DNA from: Alopecurus myosuroides
Lineage: Eukaryota > Streptophyta > Magnoliopsida > Poales > Poaceae
Length of the DNA stretch: 64,000 nt
Assembly (NCBI GenBank): GCA_028641055.1
Contig: CM054060.1
Location: 56,818,292-56,882,291, forward strand
Direction of reading: 5' to 3'
The translations under genes were made by a program, and so were the position numbers. Positions 23,801 through 36,989 of the stretch are shown here, piece after piece. The stretch's first letter is position 1, and every line of letters begins with the position of its first letter. The notes below the pieces were generated by a model. The model saw only the letters and a list, made by a program, of their open reading frames with translations. It was not told the origin of the DNA and ran no database searches.

Positions 23801-26800
23801 TTCACTATTGTAAGATGTTTTAGCTTTTTTCGAAAATGCATGTATCTAGAAGCGTTTCAGTGTGTAGATTCACTCATTTCGGTCCATACCTAGCCTACAT
23901 TGAAATATCTAAAACATCTTATAATAGTGAACGGTGGGAGTGATTGGTTGCTACAATGGAGAAAAAAATCCCAGATAATCAAGTTTCAACCTAACTTATC
24001 AATCACTGAATCGTAGGCTTGATTTAAGTTTGTTTGATTTCTTGATGCATGGGTAGGGGGGGGATAGGAGGTGAACCTGTATCACTAAAGCAGCCTTCTG
24101 CTCTCTGATGGCTGAGAAATAGCGGCGGGCAATAAACCCTCGAATACAGGACTGAATAAGCAGAGCTGCTGAACAGGCTTCCTGGTAATTTCGCTGTAAT
24201 AACATCCTTCTTACATACTTCTGAAGAATTATGGCAGCCGCTGTTTCCCTTCTGATCGTATACATCTTCCTTGCAAAGCAACCTGTGGGGTCATTCAAAA
24301 TTAGCAATCAGGATGAGCTAGCAATTCTAAAACATGATACAGTTCATAAAGAATGCTAACACAACTACCGGACAAGATTCTTTTTATTAGCAGCCCATGA
24401 ACATACCGGGCAAAAGAGTACGGATCATAACTATCATGTACCAGCAAAAAGTTACTACATCCGCTGAGTTCTCACAAACTGGGCAAGCATGGAATCGTAG
24501 TTTGATATTTCGTGACAACAATTCTCGTATTTAGGTTGATGGCATGAAATTGTATAATTTTACTGAACTCGGCTTGCAGATTGACTGCATACAAGATAAT
24601 CAACAGAGCAACATGATTAAAGACACATGTTTACCTCTACAATATGCTTGTATTGAAATAGAAGCCTCCTTTGTTTTCACGAACTCTTTGCGGGCCACGA
24701 ATGTTCTGAAACGACCTTGAATGAGCCGCGCAGCATTGTCCAAAACCTCAGCACGATGTGCATCTAGTATCGCAATTTGACCGGCTCTAAGGAACACCTT
24801 AGTTCTACCAAGCTATAAGGTAAACAAAAGTGTACAACTATCAAATAATACTTCAAAGGGGAACAGAATGTATATATGTTTCAAAAGCACAAACGAAGAC
24901 TAGTCAAGAAAATGTGTGAATCGTTTATTGCATGAAAAACGAAATGCCAATAAATGACAAGAACCTTACTTGAAAATTGTCGAGCTTCATTTTTTCAAGG
25001 ACTGCCTCTGTTAACGCCTTTTCATCGTAACTGCATAATTAATAAAAACTAGTAAGACACCCATGCAACACTACAGAACCAAAAAAGAAAAACAAGGTGG
25101 AACATAGTTTGCTCAAGTTATATCTTGAACTGATACAGCTATTTTCACTGGTCTTCAAATAAACTACTATAATTCGTGGGCACAATCACATTGGCAACTA
25201 TTTGAAAGGGCGCGGAGTGTTAAGTTAATCCAGACCTATGGCTACATGCTGATTCATATATTATTATATAAAGACAGTACTGAACTATTCCATAAACGGA
25301 GAAGGACTTAAATAGAAATAGTATTAAAATGCAAGAATTGGTTTCGCCTGAAGTCGGTTGTAACTGACATGGGTGCAGAAGCCAGTTGTCAGTACAAATC
25401 AGTAAATTAAACAAATTATAGATCAAAACTAAAAGGGGAAAGTTCTCCATGGCCATCTACAGAGTCACAGATAGCCAACAGATGAACAGAGTGCTGTTTA
25501 TCAAATCAAAATCATACCAGATTCAACATAGGCACCTAGAGTCTGTTCAAACTAAACAGCTGAACAAGCATCGCTCACAAAATATACCCACAATGAATTG
25601 GGTGTTTTGTAGTTCCAATCAAGATCACCAGCCCAATTAGAACAAAATGAGAAATTCTATTGTTTATGAAACGGTGCAACCAACATGTGAAGCAAACAAC
25701 TGGAACCAAACCAGTTGCATAATGCATATATTAGGTACCTTCCCAGCATCATCTCAGGAACCAGGACGCCAAACCGATCAACAAATTCAGCATATGTCCT
25801 TCTGGTAGGATAGCCAGCAAGACTAATGCGAACAGCCTCTAAAACACCCTGCGCCACAACCAAATTACAATCATAAGAAAAATATATCACCAGTAAATCA
25901 TGCGCGTATTGACATATGGAAGCAGAAGGTCCTCATCTAAGTAAGTTTGTGATCTATAGCTTGAAAAGGCATTATAAAGAATAAGTATTAAAGCATAAAT
26001 AATAGTCGATTTTTGAAGTAATCTTATGAATGTGGTTCGAGTTAACTTGTGCAACACTAACTTCTTTGAGACTGTCGGCCTCCTTAAGTCACATTCAGGT
26101 ATGATCTGAGACCAGTATGCACTAATAAACAATTTGGCACGAGCTCGATTCATTATTGCAAAAATTATGATTTAAAAGCAGAAGCAATCAGCATTAAGTC
26201 AAGTTACTGACAGCAATGACATTCTTATATGGGAAGATGTGCTGAACTGCTGATGACAAAAACTATGAGAAAGAAATACACTATTTTATGCTTGAGGTGA
26301 AAGTTCTTACTCCACAACGTAGTTGGTGCAAGACACTTTGATTTTCAAAGAGCTGAGGTCGATTAACAGAGTTAGGCTTCACACAGCGTACATAATGAGG
26401 TTCTGTTGAGCTCAGCGTTTCCATGAGTGCTTGAAGTTGTTGCTATAAAAAAATGGATATAAAAATACAGGTCAGAGGAGTCAAAATATTGTAGTCTCGT
26501 AGCTTTCTGGCGCACATAAATTGACAAGGCATGGCAACCAGATGAGAAAATGCAGACAATCATATTTCAAAGACCAGAAGTTCACAGAATTTGTATTGCT
26601 ACCTTAAAACGGGAAGCAACTGATGAGAATTTGTATGACGATCTTAATGACTCTTCCGGCAAAGAAGTAAAAAGTTCAGAAACAAGTGAACATCTTGAAG
26701 ATGATAAAAGACTGCAGTGCTCTGCAACAATATAATCCCGGTTCTTCTCCAGAAAAGAATCTGTTTGATACGTCACCTACAAAAGGTGGATCCTATCATA

Positions 26801-29800
26801 GTGAACAAATGAAAAATAATTAAATAACCTGGCTGCTAACTTACCTTCCCCGCATAGTGAGAGATGGTAAAATCTGTTTCTGAGAACTTGGTCTTCTCAA
26901 GCCTAGGATGGGAAGATAAGTTTTTGAACATCTTCGTTGCGAAGGATACATGAGTGGATTTTGGAAACATGCTGCAAAATTAACAAAGGTAACTCATAAT
27001 AGGAATTTCCTTGTATAAGTACAGAACTGCCATTTTCCAGGAAAAATAAACCAAGTAATTACCAAGCCTCATCCAGCAGTGCGATAATTCCAATAGGTTT
27101 CTGATTGGAGAATATATGATAGAATTAGTCCCAGATGAGCAGCAACACAACATGTTATCAGGAGCAAATAATGGGCAGAAAGAGAGCAAAACAGTATTTT
27201 AATCCATTCCAAATATAAATTACTGAAGCCCAGATGGTGCAACAAAGCAACATCTAGCATAGCATGCACAACTCCATACCAAAACACACAAACTGTTTAT
27301 AAGTTACACATTACGAAACTTTGTATTTACTACATGCACAGTAATAATGTTCCAGATATTAACAGCTTGCGGACTAAGCATATTTAACTATCTTTTAGAA
27401 AACAGCTGCATGCCAGTAACACACGCGTAAGTCACCTTAGCACTGAGATCTATACGGGGCATTGACCACACAAACAGTAATACTATTAATCCATGAGCAA
27501 GACTAAAGTTAAGATAGTTGTGTATCTTAAAGGTAACATAAGCAAGAGATTGGCCACACCGAAATATTGGGAGTATTACGCATGCTGTGCACAACAGGTG
27601 TTACATGATAGAGAGATGATTATTTCCTTCACCACAAACGTAAAACCAGGGAAATGATGGCACCATTAGTGATTTCAACATAATTAGATAGTGACCAGAA
27701 CATATGATGTCAGGTCAACGTTTGCAATCAGCAAAGGGTCAACACTTTACATAAAAAAAAAGTGAGACCAACAAGGGACTAGGCTTTGGTGTCTTTTTTA
27801 TTGAAAGAAGGCAGCCTGAGGAGCCCTGCGGAAGCTAGGATTCGAACAAGGGTTGGCAGCATGCGCACTCGAACTGCTATCCAACCGAGCTACACCCAGT
27901 TCTCAAACATGCACCGCTGCTCAAGGGATAAGAGCACTAACAGATCCCAGCATTGGTATCACAGATGGCAAACATAACACTGTCTCAATACTTGCCTTAA
28001 TAACTTGTAAAGGGGTCATTCTATCCAAGTGCAGACAACTAAATGCAAGGTAATGATCTGACCACTCAAACTGAGATAAATGGTAACAAAGTTCAACAAA
28101 GTATGAAATCTTGCGTATTTACCGCACTTAATCAAAATTTATAAAGCATAGAAGTAACGCGACAAAACAACCTTTTCGATCAAATCCAACATATCTTGAT
28201 TGTCAATAAATTCAATGTAGCTCCAATTAATTTTCTCGCTTTTGTACTCCTCCTGCTCCATCTTGAATACGTGCTGCGGAAATACATTTATAGCATTTAA
28301 TGTCAATAAAACAAGTGAATTAGGCATGCAACACCAAGGTATGTTGTCAACTTGTCATCCATTAAATAGACACGTCGCTCTACATCTGACAGTACAACAT
28401 ACCTCATTGAAGTGTTGTTGAAGCTTTTCATTGGCAAAATTGATGCAAAACTGCTCAAAACTGCAGACACAAATAGAGAAGGAATACCATTAAGAAAATG
28501 ACGACAGGACAGATCAATATTTTAATGTGATAGCAGGTGGCTAATTATTGCACACTTTTACCAACATCTTCCGCAAGAGGTAATTATAGTATGTGAAAAA
28601 CAAAGAAACGGTAAGTAGAGCGAGAAAGACAGAGAGACTCAAAACCAAACTAATACTTCTAGGAAAAGATCGGCAATCAGATAAATACCATCTTAAATAC
28701 AAAAGAAAATGGCAAATTGTTAATAAATGCTAAAAAATATAGTAGTGCCCTTTACTGCAAATAGCAAATTACAGTGAAAGAATTAAAATGTATTTTGCTA
28801 TTGAACATTAAAAGCTACTATATGTCATTTAAAGTCCATATCAGCTGTGTTTGTGAGAGAGAGAGAGACCTGTTTTGTTTGAAGCTTTCGAAGCCGTAGA
28901 TATCCAAAACACCAATTTGTGCTCTAGAATTGACATCTTGACCAATTGACTTGTTAATATTCTCAACGAGCCTGAAAATATTTAAAAGGTATTATTATAT
29001 GTGAGCATTATGGAAGCATACGCAATTTATAGAACAAGGAGAGAGTAAATACCAGTCAAATAATTTTGCATATACAGTCTTTGCTAGGGTATCACGATTA
29101 GCCGCTGCTGCAGCACAATCTAATGCTTTTATAATTATTCCTTCGTTGGTGTGTATAGACCGGCTACATAAAGCTGAGACCAACAGATCTGAATCGCACC
29201 TAATTCAAATAGCAACAGTGATTTTGATTAGGAAAGTTACTTCTTTTGCTTCCAGACTATGATATAAATACTGGTACATGCTATATTAATATAAAACCTA
29301 AGATTCATGGTAGCCCTAATATTTTACAAGAAACAGAACACTGCATGGAAGAGAATGTGAGATATATTTGTACGTGCATGAATATTCATGGTAACCAATA
29401 ATATTGCACGTGTAACAGAACACTCTACAGAACTGGTGTGAGAGCTAAAACAACAAGTGCAGCTAATTTAATACTGTAAAGTTCGCTGATGGTAGATTTA
29501 ACACCAGAGAAATGATATTTACATACAAGCACATATAATGAGTTTCAGTTAAATATACATATAGCATGCCTGGTGACCATAGAAATAAGAATTTAAATAA
29601 CAATTGTAGCTTCTTCCATTCACATAATAACTAAGGGCCACCGTAGGGCAGAGAATGTATCCTCTGTGTCTGCATAAAAACTAAGGGCCAATTTCTCTAC
29701 ATCCATAACCTCAACGGACAGGTCATTAAAATTTAACGGTTCAAGAACTTAGGACTCGGTGCAGTTTACTGCAGTAATGATTAGTACAGACAGATGAGGG

Positions 29801-32800
29801 CGGGTATGTACATAAAAAGAAATTCATACATCAGTAGTTTAGCTGTCATTTGGAGGTGAAAATCGGACGTTGAATCTTTAATTTTTGACGAATCAGTTTC
29901 CTTTCCCGGAGAAAACTCAATATTGCCAAGATGGAGAATGGCTGCCAATGTCGAAATATAGCATCCTGTATAAAGTACAGTGTACATGTTCATTTTTTAC
30001 ATACAGAAATGCAAAACTACGCATATGTACTGTACGGTAAGCTTTTTGTTAGTATGATATTTCCAGATAACATTTGTGTATGTACACATCATATGTTAGA
30101 AACCTGATCACTTCTGCTGATTCCGACAATATCCATTGCCCTTTTCGTCTTCCAGTACTCATCTTCATTATTTGTCCCTTCCAATTCATATGTCTTGCTT
30201 TGATTCAAGTAATGGAAAGTGCTTGCGTGCCCAAGCTTGTATAGCTCTGCATCCTTCAGAAACAACGCAAAATCAAAATTAACCTTACTGCTTCACGGCA
30301 CCAACACGCACAATGATTGACAACACCACAATATTTAAGATACACGAACTCTAGAATGATATGCCTTCCATCCTTAATTAGGAATCTGTCTTGGAATGCC
30401 CACAATCAAACTTATTGAAAAATAACCACCAATATACTAGGAAAGAATTTCATGAGTCACGTGAAAGTGGAATTAGCAGGTATGTCATTAGCCATATCTA
30501 TCAGCATTAAGTGCCACAATTCTACATCTAGACCATGCCAAAGTACTCCCTCCGTCTCAATTAAGTGTCGTAAAAGTTGTTAAAAATGGATGTATCTAGA
30601 CATGTTTTAGTCTAGATACATCTACTTTTGTCCAATTTTGTGACACTTAATATGAGACGGAGGGAGTATAACATGACACTTGTTCCGAAAGATAACTATT
30701 AGAATAGCATTTTCAAGCGGATCCTTCTCTTCAGCAAAGGAACAAGTATTCAAACTAATAGATAAAAAATCACGATACAGAACAGATACAACTTGAATAC
30801 TTCTTAATCAACCAAACAATCCAAAAACTTTGGTCACTGTAAAAATTTGGCTAGTTTGCGCATATCTCAGTAACGTTGTACTCGAATGAAATACCAAATT
30901 GTTGCAAGTCCAACAGTCTTGTAGTGGAAGTGCATACATCGTAAATAAATACTAATTAAATCAATAACTAGTGAAACAAAGAAATGTAAAGATGAAATTC
31001 GCAATGGAGTATGACTACAGGAGTTCACGTCCTTCAATGATTACTGTGGGTTTGACCTTTCGGTCAAAAAATGCGGGCTTTACTAACTTCATGTAAATTT
31101 TCAAAGACATGCTACATAGCAGTGGGACTCATATAATGTACAAGAAGCCAAACAGGTAACAAATAGCAATAGTTGGTACTGGGTATGCATACCTTTCCAG
31201 ATGCACATAACTGATAAAAACAATGAAAGTTCCTTTCAGGGTCAGTAATTTGCACAACCCGAGATCTTTCCAGAAGATAGGTCCTAATTGCAGCTCCCGA
31301 TATTCGACCAGTTTTATCAAATTGGATCTCGACAAATTTTCCAAACCGGCTGAAACCAAGATAGAATCATAAGTTGAGGTTAGATAAAGAAACATCAAAA
31401 AGGTTGAGTTTTACGAAGTAGTAAAGACATGAGATGTGCTAGAATTTATTGCGATTTTCCAGTTATCTGATATTTCTGAGTGAAGAACAGTAGAACATGT
31501 CTAAATCATTTGCACACAACTGACCCAATGTTAAGCACTGCAGGAGTGGAACCTCACCTCGAGTTGTCATTTCTAACTGTTTTTGCATTCCCAAATGCCT
31601 CCAGAAGAGGGTTGGACTGGAGGGAAACAAATGAAAACAATATAAGATGACTCCTTTAACATTGGCACTGAAAAATCAAATATTTCACGAAAACCAAAAA
31701 CGGAAAGATCATTAGTTTCCTTAAATTGGAAAACATGTGCGATAGCTGGTAAGACTTACTTCAAGAACCTGTTGCTCAACTGATCGATCATCAAGAACAG
31801 CTCTGCCACCAACATACGTAAGATACCGCATGATAAGCTTTGTTGTTTCAGTCTTGCCAGCACCGCTTTCACCACTAACTAAGATCGATTGGCTCCTGGA
31901 ATCATTCACCATAGCCCTGCATTACCTTAATAAATGTCAACAAACGAATAGTATGCTGTAGTAACAGAGTGTAACAACTGAATCAAAATGTAGCATCCAC
32001 CTGTATGATGCATCAGCAACCGCAAAAACATGCGGACTCAACTCCCCTAATCTGACACCCTTATATTGCTCCATCATGTACTCACTGTACAGGTGAGGCA
32101 GCCTCGTGAAAGGATTAACAGCAATCAAGATGCTTCCAGTGTATGTCTATCTCAATAAAGACAAGTGAAAAAGATGTCATACAAAGGCTGTTGTAACTGA
32201 AGCAGAATAACAGAAGTACACATATTTGCTAAGTCATGCTAAGAAATGAAAAAGAGCTTATAGTTAATGATTAAACTCCAAATATCAGAGAAATGGGAAT
32301 TCGCCCCAAGTTATTCATCGTAACTTACTAACTTTACACATTGCATCAATGATTTTCATTTTTTACAAATTCCATATAGAATTACGTAGCAATAACACGA
32401 CACAGGTTTCAACATTAAGATGACTAAACTAAATGAATTTCTTTGCACCTAACACGCCAGGAAGATGACCTTTAAATTTCAATTTCAGACTGATGAGATG
32501 TTTTTCTATAGGTTAATACTGCATACATTTCAGTCTTAATTTCAATGAATGTAACAGGTGCCAGGTTCACGTGACAAGCCTTTCCGTCGAACAAAAACAT
32601 TGTTGGTGAACTACTTACATATATCTCATTCAATGCATATCTCCGCTTCAGATTGTACAGAACACCTGGTTCATTAAGATAGGTCAGTTTGGTCATGTCG
32701 TCGACATGACCCCCACCAAGATCTTCATCTGTATCCCTGGGCAGCAATTTCTCTGGCAGAACTGAAATCTGAGAAGAAGAGAAGAGAGGATAAATAAACA

Positions 32801-33693
32801 TAAAATTCCATGAGGATACAGCAAGCTAAAATTGATACGCCTGAGAAGGCAATCTCCAACTACTTTTTGAATCCTGGTAGACAGGACTCGGACTCTAACC
32901 AAATGCAATCTCAAACAGCTCAAAGGGTATGAACAGAGGATCAGGTCAACAAATTTCTACCCGTTATATGTTCTCAATAAACATTTAAGAAGGCATAAGT
33001 TCAAACAAGCAAGCAGCATAACTCAAATGCAGCTCAGACGACTAAACTGGACTGCTTGCAGAACGGTTTGGTAATTTAGCCGGACTGAAGTATTTTCTAA
33101 GTTCGTGAATTAAACTGAACAGCGCGAGTAATCCGGGGTTAAGGATTTCAAATCTAAACAGTTGAGAATTTCAAAGTTTACACAAGGAATACAATGTCGC
33201 ACTGTACCAAAAAGCTAAGGATTCAAGTTAAATGCCCACTGGGGCTACTTCCGCCAATTAAAGTTGACTTCTCCTCACAGGCGCAATTTACACAAAAACA
33301 ACTCGAAACCATTTCAAATTTCAAAAGAGTAGGTTTGTGTTAATATTTTTGAACTGCCTCAATATAGTAAAGCAAAAAAATTGATCACACCGACACCCTG
33401 AACACAAAACCACTGTCTCCAAACTCAAATCTAACACTAGCTAATCAATCCCAAATGACACGCGTTCGCATCCACGAAAAAATCAAATCCGCACAACGCA
33501 AACTTCGACCGCACGGAATGGGGGCCGACAGCGACAGGGGAGGGGGAGATGAGGAGGGATTGGCGACAGGCACCTTCTTCCGCTGGCTGGTGAGCACGAC
33601 GACGGCGCGGTCCTTGGCGTCCACCACCTCCGCCTCCAGCCACCCCTCCCCCTTCTCCTCGACCCAGACCTTGGACCCCTTCCGGTAGCTCAT
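17876..33693 (-). CDS. Class XI myosin heavy chain, 38 exons, with a 1-bp frameshift in exon 8
   Basis: Plant actin motor for organelle and vesicle transport (family knowledge). Domains, residues approximate: SH3-like N-terminus, motor with P-loop GESGAGKT 154-161, switch I NDNSSRFGK from 207 and DIYGFE; six IQ motifs (740-880), coiled coil, DIL tail to 1503. Exons: 33574-33693, 32619-32768, 32001-32146, 31760-31916, 31558-31616, 31193-31349, 30104-30253, 29830-29965, 29053-29199, 28870-28977, 28403-28460, 28172-28273, 27063-27100, 26845-26971, 26603-26776, 26311-26442, 25739-25848, 24970-25030, 24635-24812, 24077-24282, 23487-23606, 22742-22840, 22207-22428, 21636-21775, 21430-21517, 21204-21254, 21033-21119, 20705-20875, 20454-20606, 19816-19971, 19594-19731, 19403-19473, 18906-19005, 18620-18676, 18475-18531, 18310-18390, 18147-18229, 17876-17996. 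All borders are GT/AG and all phases agree except exon 8 (136 nt, 137 expected). One base is missing near 29950, giving TGA at 29846-29848. Confidence 0.9.
23792..23940. mobile_element. Stowaway-like MITE in myosin intron 20
   Basis: Inverted ends CTCTCTCCGTTCACTATTGT and ATAATAGTGAACGGTGGGAG, extended inward by matching AAGATGTTTTAG/CTAAAACATCTT. The left flank is TA; the right flank TG is probably a mutated TA. It is 149 bp, non-coding, and lies wholly within the intron between exons 20 and 21. Confidence 0.85.
27757..27905 (-). mobile_element. Possible tRNA-derived SINE in a myosin intron
   Basis: On the minus strand, CTGGGTGTAGCTCGGTTGGA (near 27900) resembles a tRNA A box, and GTTCGAATCC (about 27838-27847) is a good B box. 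These are the RNA polymerase III internal promoter elements, about 60 nt apart. It continues through a tRNA-unrelated tail and ends in a run of T (27757-27766). No clear target duplication was found, and the tRNA-like part does not fold into an intact cloverleaf by eye. A decayed tRNA gene is the alternative. It lies between myosin exons 12 and 13. Confidence 0.45.
30546..30666. mobile_element. Stowaway-type MITE in myosin intron 6
   Basis: 121 bp with near-perfect inverted ends (CTCCCTCCGTCTCAATTAAG and CTTAATATGAGACGGAGGGAG) and TA on both sides. The inner arms also pair (ATGTATCTAGACA with TGTCTAGATACAT-like sequence), so the whole element can fold into one hairpin. Non-coding. Confidence 0.92.
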
Positions 33694-34582
33694 CCCGCCG
33701 AAACCCTAGGGGCCCCGGCCGCCCCTCCCAGCCCTAGAGCCTCAGCGGAAGCCGGCGGCGGCGAGCACGAGGCGCGCGCGAGGGGTGGTTCGGGCGCCGA
33801 GCGGTGTGCGCCTTATCGGAGCCCCGACTAGAGCGCCGCTGGGTGGACTCGTGGCGAAAATTTTGCTTTGGCTTGGCGCTTCTTCCTCTCGTGCGCCCTC
33901 TACTAGCGGCCGAAAAGGTCACGGACGTGGAAATCCTGAGGTCCGCGAGGTGGTCGCTGCAAATACGCCACGCCGGCGTGGCACCGGAATTTGAACTGCG
34001 CAGGGGCGGAGGCGTCGTTGTCGCGTGCGTGGCAGAGGCGGGCCCGCAGAGTTCAAGGCGGTGGGGCCCGCGAGCAGAGGCGTCCTCCGGGGTGGGAGGA
34101 ATTGTTGCGGACCCACCGGGAGGCCTGGTCCGTTCGAACTGGCCGATCTGGACTATTTAAAACTTTACATTTTGAATGAGTGGGTGGCTTTTCTAGATCT
34201 GTCCCTAATGTGCTGTCTATTTGCTAACGTGTAGAGCGCAGATGCGTAAACGGCTAGATTAAAAGACAGAGGACTCGTGTGCCGTGTAAATTTCAGTCAG
34301 ACGTTAGGTTCTAATCTCAAATTCAAAATGGTTACTGTAAGATCCAAACAGAGTCCGTAGACAATTGGACTCTCATACTAACAAAGTTGATTGTGTAGAT
34401 CATATCTCCACTTAAACCAAAAATATATCCTGCAAATACCAACCACCAAACTATCGTCAAATGTATTAGTCATATGCACATATTCAAATTTATTAGGCTA
34501 GTCTAGCACTTTGGTACGGGTAATTACATCTCGAGTCAAATAATAGGGACTCTGTTCACTTACAATCATGATCGCTATAACA
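33694..34582. other. Myosin upstream region
   Basis: GC-rich sequence upstream of the minus-strand myosin ATG. It should hold the 5' UTR and promoter, but no TATA box is obvious within 200 bp. The short open frames here (33785-34234) have no recognisable domain and are likely chance frames in GC-rich DNA. From about 34150 to 34582 the sequence turns AT-rich with nothing to name. Confidence 0.4.
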
Positions 34583-34591
34583 ATAGCGAAA

Positions 34592-35727
34592 GGGAAACGC
34601 TGAGGATCCCCTGGACGATGGAACGTCCGCGTCCTCCTCCCCCGCGCATGTGACGCTGGCCGGATGGACCCCACCCGGGAGCATCTTTATCCTCTGTGTC
34701 TCGTGCCTTCCTTATCCTTTCAAGCGCACGGAGGAAGTCAAACAAGAGGCGCAGCGGCCTTCGATCCGTCCGCGCAGGAGCGGCGCACGGCGGCGGCGTC
34801 GGACCTAGATGGGACGCTGCTCGCCTGCTCGCCTCCTCCTACTACTTCCTCCTCGCCATGGAGGTCGGCAGCTACCTGCACGCCATGGCGTTTCTCCTCC
34901 TCGCGCCCGCTCAAACTGGCTCCCTACAGCGGTGAAGCCATGGCGTTGTGATCCCCCTCCGCCGCCGCCTCGTCCTCCGAGCTGCTGGCCGTCGCGGCGG
35001 CCGCCGCGTCCTAGGTGGGGAGCACCGGCGCCAACGGGGTCAGCTCCGCCCGGGTTCACGTCCCTCTCGCACGCGCCATGGCTGCTGGCGGACGCCGTGG
35101 ATCCCGCGTCCTGCAGGGAGATGGCGAAGCAGCTGCAGAGGACGGTGGCGCCCTCGCCGGCGTCCCCGGCCTCCTCGGGCACGGCCCCCCGGTCGCCGCA
35201 CGACCCCAACCTCCTCAAGCTCGCCCGCAAAGGAGCAGTACCTCGCGCTCGGACAGATTTTTTGTGCTTTTTTCCTGTATAAATAGTTGCTACTATACGT
35301 ATTTTTTTTTTGCTTTTTTTGTACAATTTTTTTGCTATTGTAACTCCGACGAGGTTCGATTTTTTGCTCTAATAGCATAAATTTTTTGCTACAATAAGGT
35401 TTTTTTTTTGCTTTTTTAGTATAAAGTTTTTGCTCTGCTATTCCTCCGGCGAGCAAAAAGTCTCCGGCGACTGCTCCGGCGAAATCGACTTTTTGCTACT
35501 GTAGCAAAAAAAGTTGCTACAGTAACTCCGGCGAGGTCTCCGGCGAGGTCTGACCTTTTGCTGTTGTTTTTTGGGGTGAAACGTTTTTTGCTACGGGAGC
35601 AAAAGCGGGATGTTTTTTTGCTACACAGAGCAAATACGTAGATTAGGCCAAAAAAGTGGACAGGTGTCAAGCAGGGGACCCGGGGGATGAAAATTTTCTA
35701 TCCCCCGGGGGACGCCCAGTGCTGCCC
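34592..35727. mobile_element. Non-autonomous Mutator-like element (MULE 2), 1.14 kb
   Basis: Flanked by a perfect 9-bp target duplication ATAGCGAAA (34583-34591 and 35728-35736). Ends are imperfect inverted repeats (left GGGAAACGCTG, right ...CAGTGCTGCCC) related to those of MULE 1 at 6559. It carries the same three parts: a GC-rich gene-like segment (34690-35240), an array of TTTTTTGCTAC-type repeats (about 35255-35640), and a subterminal hairpin with arms CCCGGGGGAT (35679-35688) and ATCCCCCGGG (35700-35709). No transposase is present. The GC-rich segment differs from that of MULE 1, as expected if each captured different host sequence. No parent gene was recognised. Confidence 0.9.
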
Positions 35728-35736
35728 ATAGCGAAA

Positions 35737-36634
35737 TCACACCGCAACTCTACCGGTGATAGATTGTGTAAATTAGTTTGCGGCATAAAAAGAACAAAAT
35801 CGTTTCATCTAGCTTTAGATTATGACAAATTCTGGTCGGGACAAGTTATGAGTTTATGCCGGATGAAACCAACCAAATATAAAGACAAAAGAAGATTGAA
35901 GACAACACATACACCCACGTCTCTTCTTCCTTGATTGTCTCTTTTGGGCTGATTTTTTCGCTTCTTCACGCATCCCAACATTTTCATATGTTCATCACAT
36001 ATTGCTGGCTCCTCTTGCCACATCATGTTTTTATCTCCTTTTGTTGAACATTGGCCCAATTAGCCGCCCACCCTGCGTGATGACATCTATCGCCACAGAC
36101 ACTTCCCTTTCTCTACACACAGTATGTCCACATGTACACTCATAGTGTATCCGACACTTGCGTGATAACATGTCACTTTACATATAGAAAGTATAATATG
36201 TTGTCTAAAAGAAAGTAGAAACCCCTAAAGGTTATCTAATAGAAAGTAGAAACACCTACAATGATCTTGACTTCACATGGACTTCTACCAACGGAGACAT
36301 AAACCACTCCTCCTTGTGTCGCCTAGAAGTAACCATGCTCTAGCATGCCACAACCAGAAATGTCTAAAACCATCGAAAACGTGCAAACCATTTGAAATTT
36401 GATTTCTATCCAACTCGTCATACGCCATTTGGATCATGCTAATTTAAGTTCTACTTCAAACTTGAATTGGATAAGAACTATATTTATGAAAACGTGTGCA
36501 TCTAGTGGACCAAACCATAGAGAGAAGGTGTGTATTGTGTCACTGAAGTATACTTAAGGAAGTATAAATCTATAGTACAGTGGCGAGAATAAAACATGAA
36601 CAAAGGAGTATTATATATTCCAGAAAGCCATTTT
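35737..36634. other. Intergenic stretch, nothing recognised
   Basis: AT-rich sequence with a small internal duplication (about 36194-36256, two copies of the TAGAAAGTAGAAAC...CCTA pattern). No gene, RNA or named element is seen. Confidence 0.4.
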
Positions 36635-36870
36635 GGCTCCCAAGCTCCAATGAACCTAGTGCTTTAAAAAACATATATTAGAGGATTCAAAGAAAACATG
36701 GAAAAAAATATAGATGTAGACAATCATATACCTTATAAGCATGCAAATTACAAAGTGAAGTACTTTTTATTATAGACTACACAAAATAACAAAATTTGGA
36801 AATTTGAAAATATTGTTCAAACTTTTAAATTGGATTAAAAAAGGGGGGATCATTGTAGCTTGGGAGCATG
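36635..36870. mobile_element. MITE-like inverted-repeat element
   Basis: GGCTCCCAAGCTCCAATGAA (from 36635) and, in inverse orientation, GATCATTGTAGCTTGGGAGC (ending near 36867) form imperfect inverted repeats of about 22 bp around an AT-rich, non-coding centre. The target duplication is not clear and the superfamily is not assigned. Confidence 0.5.
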
Positions 36871-36989
36871 GAATCTCCACTCATTTCATATCATAAAAAA
36901 GTTTTACTCCCGCCACAATAAAAATGGATGCGGAAGTACCACTGTCGAGACTTTGACTCGACATATCCCTTGAATGGAATACTAGGATT

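Noticed and set aside
27830..27905. Functional tRNA gene
   Set aside because: A and B boxes are present, but the stem pairings do not form a convincing cloverleaf and a SINE-like tail follows.
34664..35456. Short frames in MULE 2
   Set aside because: They overlap in many frames within GC-rich DNA and inside a transposon; no recognisable product.
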